Source: Microplitis mediator (Eukaryota; Arthropoda; Insecta; Hymenoptera; Braconidae). From it: a DNA stretch of 64,000 nt. The DNA lies in NCBI RefSeq assembly GCF_029852145.1, contig NC_079973.1, positions 310,001 to 374,000 on the forward strand. The letters run 5' to 3'. Below are positions 54,360-64,000 of the stretch, in pieces. The notes beneath the pieces were generated by a model. The model saw nothing but the letters and a program-made list of their open reading frames with translations. It was not told the origin of the DNA and did no database searches. A program made the position numbers and the translations under genes. Position 1 is the first letter of the stretch. Each line of letters begins with the position of its first letter.

Positions 54360-57300
54360 CTGCAATAAAAATTTCATAATAAATGATAAAATATTTTTAT
54401 GGGCTTTTTTTTACTAATAAACTGATTTTAGTTATCGGTTTATTATTCATTGATATAATAGAAAATTTTAAAATTGTATTCATGTTGTCAGGTGATTATT
54501 GTCAGCCAGTAACTTATCATCAGTCGGTATTACAGTCAATTGACTAGTTTAAATTCTTTTTCCCAAAAATTATAATAATTTATGTCTACATCCCTGATAG
54601 CCAGAGTTTCCGATCAGAAAGTTGGTGTACCTGAGTTGCGACCAACTTGACGACAAGTTGTCGACAACTTTCAGCTTGTGTAACTGTTGCCGACAACTTG
54701 GCTACAAGTTGCTCAGCAACTTGGCGACAATCTACTGCCGCAACCTGTCACCAAGTTTCTGAGCAACTTGTAGCCAAGTTGTCGGCAACAGTTACACGAG
54801 CTGAAAGTTGTCGACAAGTTGCTCGGAAAGTTGCCGTCAACTTATGGAAATGCTGACTTTTGCGGCCAACTTGGCGACAGGTTGCGGCAGTAGATTGTCG
54901 ACAAGTTGCGGGCAACTTGGCTATCAGGGATATTATGTTAATATGTAAAATATGTATGTTACTAACTGGTATTTTGTTTTTCCGTCCCATAACTCAGCAG
55001 TGATTTTCCTTTTACCAAACCAACGTCCATTCAATAATTTAATACAAGCTTCAGCTTCATTTGGTTCACTGAATATTATCTTGGCAACTCCTTCAGGATT
55101 TGTCTGTTTGAAAAAAAAATGCATTAGATAAATTTCCAATTTTGTATTAAAAACACCAATTAGTAATATTGTTAACAGGGGTCAGATATTTTCGACTGGG
55201 TTTTTTTCGGAAACGAAATCTCCCAATACAAAACACAGACCGCACTTTGATGCATTACTGTCTAATCTAGCGAAGTGCGCTTTAATTGTTTCATAATATT
55301 TCTTTGTTTAAGAGAAAAACTCGGTCAAAGTTTCCATCTACTTTGTACCTGAAGATAGGAACGTTTTTTACGAAATGAAAATAAAAAGTAAAAAATTCAC
55401 TGGATCTAGATTTTTGAAATGATTCGCATTCGCGCTAGTATATCAGCGGAAAATTACAGGCCGACCCCGAATACCCCTTAAACAGTCAAATTACATAAAT
55501 TTTTCATTTTCGTTGTGCGAAAAACGTTCCGATCTTCAGCTACATCATTTACCGTACAAGTGGAACAAAAATAATACTGTACGTGGACTTGAGTGTAATA
55601 GAGAGAAAAGCGAACCCCTGTCAACATAATTTTATTTTTATATTTATTTTTCGCCTAAGGATTACGGGGCTTTAATTATATTTTTCTGGCTCTCTCCAGT
55701 TAGGGCCTTGAGATACTTACATTACTTTGCTTGCTAAATAAACTTAATAAATGGCAAGAATAAACGCGATGTAAATAAATCAACAACGACCTGGTCTTAT
55801 AAATTCGTCTTCAAACACTCCCATCGTCGCGCCTCTACTGTAAATCCATTCAATATTTACGTATAATAATAATGTATATATTCATTTATTTATCCAAAAC
55901 TTTTAATTTCAATTATAGTTTTTTTTTATTAAAATTAATTATCACCTTTTTCATGTAAATACAAAATAGAAAAATTGAAACAGTAGTTTAAAAAAATAAA
56001 CATCACGTACTACAATTAAAGTAATAAATTTCATTTAATTTAAATTAACAAATCATAAGACGTGTTTTAAAAGTTAGACATATAATATATGTCAATGGCG
56101 CCAATTTTCGACATTTTTCAGCCCATAAAATAATTAAACCGAGAAGCCAATTAATTAAATAGCTAAAAGCTTTATGATACAAACGTTTGCTCTTAACATA
56201 CATTTCATATGAGGGAATTTTTTTCCCGACTACAAAAATGCTTTAATTTCAACAATCGTTTGTTGACTTTTGAATTAAAAAAAAAAAAAGATTAAACATC
56301 TGAACAAGGGGTCAAAAACTTTCAGCGAGACTGGAGCACAATGACGCTTCCGCGCCTAAGGTGTATGAAAATAGTTATTTTTAGAATATATATATGAGTT
56401 AAATAGATAAAAACTTACATCATAGATTGTGACCTTTCTTACGTCACCGCACTTGGCACATTCAGATTGTATGTCCTGTTTATATTCAAGACTAAGTGTT
56501 ACATCTTGTTCAAAATCACTCAGTGTAAATAAATTTTTTAATATCACAATTCTTTCGCATTTTTGTGGCTCGCCTGGTAAACGTTCCGGTCTCCAATCAA
56601 ATAGCCTGTTAACAATATTTTTATTTAAATTTCTGCGTCAACATTTTTTATAATAACAATAGATGGCTATAGTGAAATAGAATTCATGCAATATTTCACT
56701 GAGTCTTCAAATGAATCTTCGTATTATTAATTGTAATAGCGATAATAATAATAATACAATCTAGCATTTATAAATCTAATTGCTCTACTCGTGTGTTCTT
56801 ACGCCTGGTATAGATTAATTTATCGCAGTAGTATAGACTGACAGTATCCCGCAGTGCAATGCGTTGTATGGTATGTCATCCAAACATACAAGAGTAAATA
56901 AAACCTGATAGTGTATAGAGCACAAATAATAATAATAACAAATGTTAAAAAAATTAAAAAATTAGAAGTTATGAATCCATATTGCACGCCTCGGAAGCGA
57001 AGCGGAGAGGTTGTGCTTTATAACCGACCTGTCAAGGTCACGCGATTTCCACTCATTAAAGTGCATATATTTTTTTTCTATTACTCTTACACATTATGAA
57101 AAGCACATCAATATAAAGCTGAAACACTAATAAATAATCCTGATACTTTTTTTAATTTGTCTAATATGTATTAATATAAAAAAAAGTTCATTAAAAAAAA
57201 TTTATCGTGGACGTCCATTAGTCTGTGGTTCAAAAAAACGGCGTGGTACGGATATCTCGAGAACGACTTGACGAAACTACTTAATTTTTTTTTCAAAATT

Positions 57301-59361
57301 TTCAGAAATAAGCAAAGAAAGTTCCTTTCAAAAATCACTACTGTAGGCCTTCTCGTTTTTTTAAAAATAAATCATTACGGTTAAAACCGGCAATCTTACA
57401 TGTAAACAAACACACACTGCCGCCATTTTTCATTAGGAATGTTCTCCTTATTTATTTTTTTTTTTTACTTTTGTTACCGTATATTTACCATGGAAATTTC
57501 TATGGGAAAAGAGCGGGATATTCAATTTTATTCGAAATTTAACTTTTAAAAAAAAACATAACATGAGCGTTCGAGGCGTGCACTTTTGGATTTTCCAAAT
57601 TTTTTTAGTCAACAATAGTAATGGCAGAAATTATTGAACTGTATCATCTGAATTCAATTTAATATAATCGTTTCTAGTAGTAGATGCATTGAGTCGAAGA
57701 CTATTAACAATTTATTATTACCATCATCATCATCATCATCATCATCATCATGATTATTATTATTATTATATGTAAATATTTCAAGGGATTGGTCGCAAAC
57801 TCTCGTCATATCTGTAACCGCTAATAGAAAATTTATGTATCATTGATTGATAATGAAAAATATAAGACCAATTACTCCCCTTTTTTTTAAGACCAATGAT
57901 AATAATTAATTAAAATGAAATAAACTGATAAAAAATGATTTTGTAATTTTTATTATAAATTTGATGTAATTGACTCCACGTGTCGATTGCATTACGAATT
58001 ATAAATTACTGTAGTTATACTACTCGCCCACACTGACAACACATTATTTTCGTAGATGGCAATCAACATTTTTACGTCATCATCCAATTCAACTTGCCCA
58101 ATTTTTTTTATTTATCGCTATAATAACTTTACCAAAAATTCCTTGTAGTATTTTTTTTGTAACTTGTAATTCGCTGTATATTAGTCTAACATGTTGTAAA
58201 AAGGGTTTATTGCTCGTAGTTTGAGTTATAAAATCGTTAAACGGTTCTATGTCATAATAAAAAGAAAAAAGAAATAAATAAGATAATGTATGTGAGATTT
58301 ACTGGAGACGAGTGAATGAAAGCTTCCGGTTGGATCTCATACCTTCTCGAACATGTCTGAGTAAATATGTATTATAAGTGGCTTTTACTTTATGCCCTCG
58401 AGACAAATAACGAGACTCGCAGTCTCGCTGATGCGATTTAAAAGGTTCGAAAAAGTTTGTATTCTTATAATTTTCAAAATATTTAAACGATCGGAAAAAA
58501 AAGATCAAGTAAAACAAAATACTGAATTTAAATTGTATTTTAATTTAAAAATAAAATATAATATCGCGTATTAAGTAATATAAAGACATATGTAATGTAT
58601 ATGAATTGAGCTAAATACAAGTAATTAGGCAACAAGCCAACTGGATAAATAAATTGTTAACCAGCCCATAAATGGAGTCATTTGCATGGACTCTTTTTCA
58701 TGACTGGTTTCCTTGCCCGAATACAGACCATACAGACACTCATCGTCAGTGGTTCTGATTTAATGTACAGATGTAAAAGCACATGGAGGTCTGAATTATA
58801 AATATGTATATATATATATTTGTTGCTGATAATCAGACTGCACAGCTGGTGCTCTTTTGCCAGAAAAACCAACGCCAAGCAGTCTAGTATAAACGAAAGT
58901 AATCTTTAAATATAATAAACGGGTATTTAACTAGTTTGCATAGCGTAGGTATCACTTATGACATTTCCTTTACTCATCATGATAATCAACGGAGCTAAAC
59001 ACGAGCGAAGAAACAAATAGAATTTAAAATCCTTGAGTTCCAAAAATATTATTGTAATAGTTGAATTAAATAGCTGGGCGCCAGACTGCCAAGTTCAATA
59101 GCAATATGTGTGTACATAGTTTTAAAATAACCGTTATCTTTGTTGTTATTCTTATGATTTAATAGAATTTGATCAACTCTTTTTTATTACTTACTTCTCT
59201 TGGATTTTCTTTTGACGATCCTTGTCCTTTTTTCTACGTTTTGGTTTTAGCGATGGGTCGTATGAACCTTTCATTTGAAATTTAGCCCGCTGGACTGATA
59301 CTGTTTTATTACCGAGTCGAGTACCGTCGAGAAATTTTAGTGCAAGGTCTACAGACTCCAC
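54227..59361 (-). CDS. HTATSF1: Tat-SF1 / HTATSF1 homologue (barricade), 3' part, four exons
   Basis: Exons 59361-59195, 56605-56419, 55103-54967 and 54359-54227 join with matching phases (GT-AG throughout) and encode 207 residues to a TAA stop. In order: the end of RRM1 (VESVDLALKFLDG, TVSVQRAKFQMKG), a lysine-rich linker, LFDWRPERLPGEP, then a full second RRM of the UHM type (RIVILKNLF, VTIYD, GVAKIIF, GRWFGKR) and a short acidic/charged tail. The RWF loop is the UHM motif that in the human protein contacts the U2 snRNP component SF3B1. Known role: U2 snRNP assembly, nuclear. The C-terminus ends about 45 residues after the UHM, far shorter than the acidic tail of the human protein. The N-terminus and RRM1 start lie beyond the right window edge. 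Confidence 0.93.
54591..54930. mobile_element. Fold-back element rich in CAACTTG, inside the last Tat-SF1 intron
   Basis: TCCCTGATAGCC at the left is mirrored by GGCTATCAGGGA at the right. The interior is a dense mix of CAACTTG / CAAGTTG with long inverted arms (for example CAACTTTCAGC...GCTGAAAGTTG and TAACTGTTGCCGACAACTTG). It makes up over half of the 607-bp intron. Frames run open on both strands because of the repeat composition. Confidence 0.87.
54967..55103 (-). CDS. HTATSF1: Tat-SF1 homologue, exon with second half of the UHM
   Basis: The acceptor TTTCAAACAG precedes ACAAATCCTG in phase 0; the donor is CA-GTTAGT. It encodes TNPEGVAKIIFSEPNEAEAC, IKLLNGRWFGKR and KITAELWDGKTKY. RRM RNP1-type strand and the GRWFG (R-x-F) motif are intact. 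Confidence 0.95.
55171..55625. mobile_element. Inverted-repeat element with GTTAACAGGGGT ends
   Basis: GTTAACAGGGGTC at the left and GAACCCCTGTCAAC at the right are imperfect inverted ends. An internal inverted pair, CTGAAGATAGGAACGTTTTT (about 55352-55371) and AAAACGTTCCGATCTTCAG, adds a second stem. It lies in the Tat-SF1 intron between the two UHM exons. No coding capacity. Confidence 0.65.
56419..56605 (-). CDS. HTATSF1: Tat-SF1 homologue, exon with linker and first half of the UHM
   Basis: The acceptor TTAACAG precedes GCTATTTGATTGG; the first G completes a Lys codon. It reads LFDWRPERLPGEPQKCERIV, ILKNLFTLSDFEQD, then SLEYKQDIQSECAKCGDVRK and VTIYD before donor GTAAGT. The DWRPER motif just ahead of the second RRM is a hallmark of the Tat-SF1 family. 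Confidence 0.96.
56974..57595. mobile_element. Probable inverted-repeat element with TGCACGCCTCG ends
   Basis: ATCCATATTGCACGCCTCGG at the left resembles the reverse complement of CGAGGCGTGCACTTTTGGAT at the right (about 57572-57591). Between are GC-richer blocks (ACCTGTCAAGGTCACGCG, GGACGTCCATTAGTCTGTGG) but no sustained frame. The boundaries are approximate. It sits in the 2.6-kb Tat-SF1 intron. Confidence 0.5.
57722..57770. repeat. CAT then TTA trinucleotide microsatellite
   Basis: (CAT)n for about 30 bases followed by (ATT)n. Confidence 0.85.
59195..59361 (-). CDS. HTATSF1: Tat-SF1 homologue, exon with end of RRM1 and basic linker
   Basis: The acceptor ATTTACAG precedes GTGGAGTCTG in phase 0; the donor is AA-GTAAGT. 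It encodes VESVDLALKFLDGTRLGNKT, VSVQRAKFQMKGSYDPSLKP, then KRRKKDKDRQKKIQEK. The family pattern (SV.LAL.LLD, V..AKFQ.KG.YD, lysine-rich run) is clear. The preceding exon is not in the window or was not recognised. Confidence 0.94.
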
Positions 59362-59539
59362 CTGTAAATATTATTTATTTATCAATTTAATACATTTTAC
59401 TAGAATCAAAATCAACGGCTATTGCGCAGAAGTGAAATTTTTCATATTTTGGGCGGGAAAAAATCAGGAAAAGAGCTGACCTCACAGTTAAAATACTGCC
59501 CATTTAAAGAAATAATAACTTGTTATTGTTATTTATATA

Positions 59540-59978
59540 CACTGTTAAAAATAATTTGAAAATTACAATACAAAAGGAATTGAATTTTCATAACTAGATG
59601 TTTGAATTGTATTTTCAATGAAAAAAGCTTTAAATTTAATATACGTAATTTAATAATCAAGCTGGTATTCAAAATTAAGAAAAAAAATATGAATTTTAAG
59701 AAACGTACTTAAAATTTATACTTGATTTTTAAATTTTCAAAGCAAGTATTGAAAATTCTCAAACACATATTGAATTTCAAAAATTCTATTTGAAATTTCA
59801 TAATACTTATTTGAAAATTAAAAAAAAAGTATTTGAAAATCCAAAGTGTTAGTTTGAAAATTCAAAAACGTGTATTTTAAATTCTATATGAAATTAGTAA
59901 TGAAATTTCAAGCACAAATGTATGTGTTTATTGCGTTATATACAATCTTTGAAAATTCAAACAATTTTTTTTACAGTG
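59540..59978. mobile_element. CACTG-type MITE with GAAAATTCAAA repeats
   Basis: TA-CACTGTTAAAAATAATTTG at the left and CAATTTTTTTTACAGTG-TA at the right, TA on both sides. The interior is a loose array of TTTGAAAATTCAAA-like palindromic units spaced roughly 30 bases. No coding frame. Confidence 0.8.
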
Positions 59979-60686
59979 TACAATAGGTGAGTTAACGCGG
60001 GTTAAATGAATAACGGCAAAATAATAATTAAAAAAAAATCTCGCTCAATTGACCGTACTTCCGAGTAAATTATAATTATGTAATCATTGTATATATTTAG
60101 TAAGCATTGTTATGATGAAAATAAATAAATTATTATAATCCGACAATTGAATAATTTTTATTTTTTCATCCTCACAACAAAAACTATAAAAATAAAAATT
60201 TTTGTATTTGAAGTAAATTTAAATAAAAATAGAAACCAAATGTATTTACATGACTATACGTAGAAAATATTTATCCAGCAGAAAAAACTCTAAAAAATAA
60301 ACAATAACATTAAAAATACTTAAGTATTCACAAAGAGATATTTTCAAACTGGCAATAAAAAAATTTACGAGCTACGTCTTGAAGATATTTTTTATACTTT
60401 TCGATTATTTTTACGAATAGAGAATGAGACTCTGCATAAGCTAAAGTATTGAATGCACAACATAAAATCGATGAGGAAAAATGAATAAAAAAATTACAAG
60501 ATGAAAGATACTGTAAACTGTATGGTAATGACATTATTACCAGAGTGTACATATGTCGAGAATAAGTTTTATGCACTATTAAATGGGAACGTGGTTAGAG
60601 TGACGAATGCCTAAATATGCACGTATTAAACTGGCGCCGGCTTTTATGGTGATGATGATGCAATGCCACTTCTTCCTATACAAAAT

Positions 60687-60713
60687 ACAACAACAACAAC
60701 AACAACAACAACA
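60687..60713. repeat. ACA trinucleotide microsatellite
   Basis: Nine uninterrupted ACA units (an A then CAA repeats). Confidence 0.85.
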
Positions 60714-63246
60714 ATAAAATAGCATAATTGTTCATTTATATCGACATTATGCACGAGCATCACTCAATATTATCATCATATATATCTGATGGTAGCCTTG
60801 GAATATTTATAGTTAACATTTATTACATCTTGAGACTTGACTTGGATGAAACTACCCAGATATATAACGATAAATTATTAGTTATACTTGCATAAAATTA
60901 TGAACTATAAATTGATACTGACTAATAAGAGAAAAATCAGCAAAATTTTGAATTTTTTAATATTTTGTATTAAAAAAATTTTTTCATTCAATTTGTATAG
61001 AATATATGGCATCGCGTAGGCGTGTTATCAGTATATGAGCAGTTTAACACGTTGTGATAAAAAAAAATGTAAAAGCTACATATCCTTGGAGGAGGGTGTG
61101 CCAAGTTACAGTGTCTGAAAAAGTAGCGTGGGTTCATTCAAGACTCATCGTCACCACTTATTTCTTTCTCTCCTCTGCTATCTCAATATAAGACAAAGCT
61201 GAATTACTCTTTTACTTATTTTCTTTCTCTCTCTTACTTGTTACAGAGCAAATAATATACATTACATTACGTACAAACTTCAGAGCGTCATTGTGTGGGA
61301 GGTTTAACGTTACTCCAACCAACGACAGGGTAATCTACCATCGTACATATCGTAGGAAAAATTTAATTTTTCTGTTATAAAATAAATAATAAAATTTTTT
61401 TGACACAGTATATATGTCAGGTTCAAGTTCGCAATGGCTAGTAATTTTTACGGAAAATTAATTGAGTAATTTGCATATTTATCTATCGATAAAATTAAAA
61501 TTGATATTTATTTTTACATATTTGTAAGGCTGTGCTACTTTTGTAATGTGCTAAATTAATCTTAATTTGAATATATGCAAATATATGTATAATTAAACGA
61601 GTTTTAGTATTACATGTTAATTTTACTGGAAAATGAAAGTTTTTTTTTTTTAAATTAAATTGAAATAATCCTGAAAAATGTTGTCACTGATGATTAGATT
61701 GTACGGATAACCGATAATTTAGTATAGTAATTAAGTAATTATTTCAACTAAACGTGTCTTCATTCTTAAAAACAGGTTATACATATATATGTATATGTAT
61801 ATTAAATATCAATGCTGATTTGAAAGATAAGAATCACTTGGTGCAATAGACTTGTAAACAAATAATTGACATATAAACTTGGATTACTCATCTTTGATGT
61901 ATCAAACCAGTTGAATTTAATTAATCAACCTCTGTTTGTATATAAATAGTTATGATTTTATCGATTACTTGCCATTGTAGCTTTTTAAATTAATTATAAA
62001 AATAATCCATAAATATTTATAAAATAGGCGTTAAAATAATACGCCGATGACAATTGCTATTGTAACAAAATAAATAAATATCAAGGACAATAAATATAAA
62101 TAACAATGATAATAATAGTAAATCATTGCTTTGGAACTCTATAGAATTAATACTCCTTATTTTTTATTATTCCATATAGTCAACGATTATTATAGACATG
62201 ACGAATCTAAGTAGTATAACTATCTCGATATCTGAGCACGTGTTTTATGTCTTGTAAAATGTCAGTTAATTTATTACCGAGAAAAAAAAGCCATTTAAAT
62301 TTTAAATAAATCATATTTTTATAAATTATTCTGTCCTACAGGTCATCGAAATATGTTTTTTTATGGTTATTATGCCGTTTTATTCCTTTAACACAGATAT
62401 ATATTCGTCGAACCACAGAAACTCAACAATTTCCGAACGTGTTAACTCTAAATTAAATTTTGTTTATTATTATTACACATTTCTTCCACGAGACCATAGC
62501 TTCGAGGAATAATGCTATAATTATATCTTATAAATACTTGATCATTTCACTTTTTAAAATTGTTATTGTTATTTTATCCTACGGCTTTTTTTTTTATTCA
62601 CTAAATTTAGTCAAGGAATTTCGTAAAAAAATTGACGTCGCATTTTAATAAAATAAATAATAAAACATAAAGGGCAGAAGAAATCTTTGAAAAAAATGAG
62701 AGAGAGCACAACAGTAAAATATATATCTATATATACAGTGAAAGGAATGAATCATTCAGACCACCCGTATGATCATCCCCAAGCGCACTTTAAATTACAG
62801 TAATTATTTTCCCGAGTATAAAGCGTAGATGGGAATTCAAAGAGTGTATAAGTAAAAGTAGACACTTTTAGCGGATATGACCATTAAAATACAATCCGCT
62901 GTAGCTTTTTTTTTGTTTTTGAGTATACAGGCCATATACCACCAGCAATCAAGCCTTAGATTATTCAGCTTCTAGATCCGTCGATGATACGTAAATGTAT
63001 ATATGTTATATATAGATATATGTATGCTGAATGTAGTGAATTCACGGTACAATAATACTACGGGTGAGTATATTTGGCACATGATGCTATTATATGCGCT
63101 ATACATATTTCTACCATGTATTTATCAAATTCTAACAGCCAGCAATTATTATTATCTGAAAATATATTTTTAGCGAAAGTAAAATCATTATTTATCACCG
63201 CATCAGTAAATTTTCTATTTCAAATTTTACTAGTGTGTTCGTAATG

Positions 63247-63518
63247 CACAGTAAATAATATTGTGTATCTGTGTTAAAAACGGTCCGTGTTAAAATTTTT
63301 GTGTTGATTATTTTGTGTCAAATCAACACAATTCTTTGTGTTACTTTAAAATTGTTAATCGATTTACTCTTCAACACTTTAAAAGTGTTGAAATTTTAAC
63401 ACAAATTTTGTGTTAAAATTCAACACAAATAGTCTGTGTTGAAAAATAACACAAAAATTGTGTGGACCGTTTCTAACACACAGATTGTGTTGATTTTAAC
63501 ACAATATTTTTTACTGTG
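63247..63518. mobile_element. CACAG-type MITE with GTGTTAAAA repeats, copy 2
   Basis: CACAGTAAATAATATTGTGT at the left is mirrored by ACACAATATTTTTTACTGTG at the right, with TG on both flanks. The interior is a dense set of TGTGTTAAAATT / AATTTTAACACA motifs in both orientations. It shares ends and internal motif with 53111-53455. Confidence 0.82.
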
Positions 63519-64000
63519 TGTAACATTTATAAAGTTGCTCGAATGTAATTCCTCACGGAAAAAAAATATTAGTAAATATTATTGAGTAAAACGTAAAAAA
63601 TTAATAACAGATGCATTTTTTTGACAAGTGTCTTGTAGTTTTTTAAGGTTTAATTAGTAATTTTAACGATTAACTGTTAATTATAGCAGTTTAAAAATTA
63701 AAATCATAATTTTATTAACTGAAACGACGTTAGCTATTGAACATAACATAAATAATTACAAGTTGAACTACAATTATTGTCGATCATTTTTTTCCGGGCT
63801 ATTTTCCAAAAAATTTTTAGATTTGTTTTAAATATATATGTATGTAATAGGACTTCTGATCGATATATATTGCTAATGACTTTTAATTAATCGAGCTGGT
63901 TGATAAAAAATGAAAATATATGTGTAAATCTAAAAATGACATAAAAGTTTAATCTAGATTGATCTGATTAAAAATAATGAATTTTATGATGTCAAATAGA

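Larger units (their letters stand above)
59362..64000 (-). other. Upstream intron sequence of the Tat-SF1 homologue
   Basis: At least 4.6 kb without a recognisable exon for the first RRM. It contains two MITEs (59540-59978, 63247-63518), an AAC microsatellite and AT-rich unique sequence. A GC-richer patch at about 61,080-61,200 is unexplained. The gene's 5' end must be to the right of the window. Confidence 0.7.

Noticed and set aside
54647..54990. Open frames on both strands rich in Cys/Arg/Gln/Ala
   Set aside because: Both are readings of the CAACTTG fold-back element; only the part from 54967 rightward on the minus strand is a true exon.

Overview
The window is AT-rich, intron-rich and repeat-rich eukaryotic nuclear DNA. 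Consensus GT-AG introns, a Vestigial-type gene, type II nuclear tRNA-Ser genes and very dense short inverted-repeat elements point to an insect. I would guess Hymenoptera, probably a parasitoid wasp; this is inference from style and not proved by a diagnostic sequence. Almost everything protein-like here reduces to two genes, both on the minus strand; nearly all other open frames look accidental.

Gene 1 is the wing selector gene vestigial (vg), complete at the coding level. I reconstruct six coding exons on the minus strand: 50469-50272, 20937-20712, 20629-20477, 16619-16499, 16402-16176 and 5958-5912. All phases join and give 323 residues. It carries the N-terminal MSCSEVMYQYYPYLY block, a TONDU (TDU) domain for binding the TEAD factor Scalloped, a NFPPSFWN block, a His/Ala-rich stretch and the terminal DLYWF. 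Introns are 29.3 kb, 82 bp, 3.9 kb, 96 bp and 10.2 kb. The large introns contain GC-richer islands with matches to Su(H), Scalloped, Mad and GATA consensus motifs (candidate enhancers, unproven).

Gene 2, upstream of vg on the same strand (54227-59361), is the 3' part of the Tat-SF1 / HTATSF1 homologue (Drosophila barricade), a U2 snRNP-associated splicing factor. Four exons encode the end of RRM1, the linker, the complete UHM-type second RRM and a short charged C-terminus. The 5' exons lie beyond the right edge of the window.

Inside the giant first intron of vg, on the opposite strand, sits a tandem array of four tRNA-Ser genes (31954-32937). Three have anticodon TGA; the last has CGA.

The rest is mobile-element landscape. 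It includes at least a dozen short elements with inverted ends (several families with TA-flanked CACxG termini), three GGGGCAARACGG-type families in six copies, long fold-back palindromes, a three-level nest of elements (25428-27654) that holds a short transposase-like coding fragment, and two diverged non-LTR retrotransposon 3' ends in tandem (41892-42978). I found no bacterial-type operon, CRISPR array or integrated virus.
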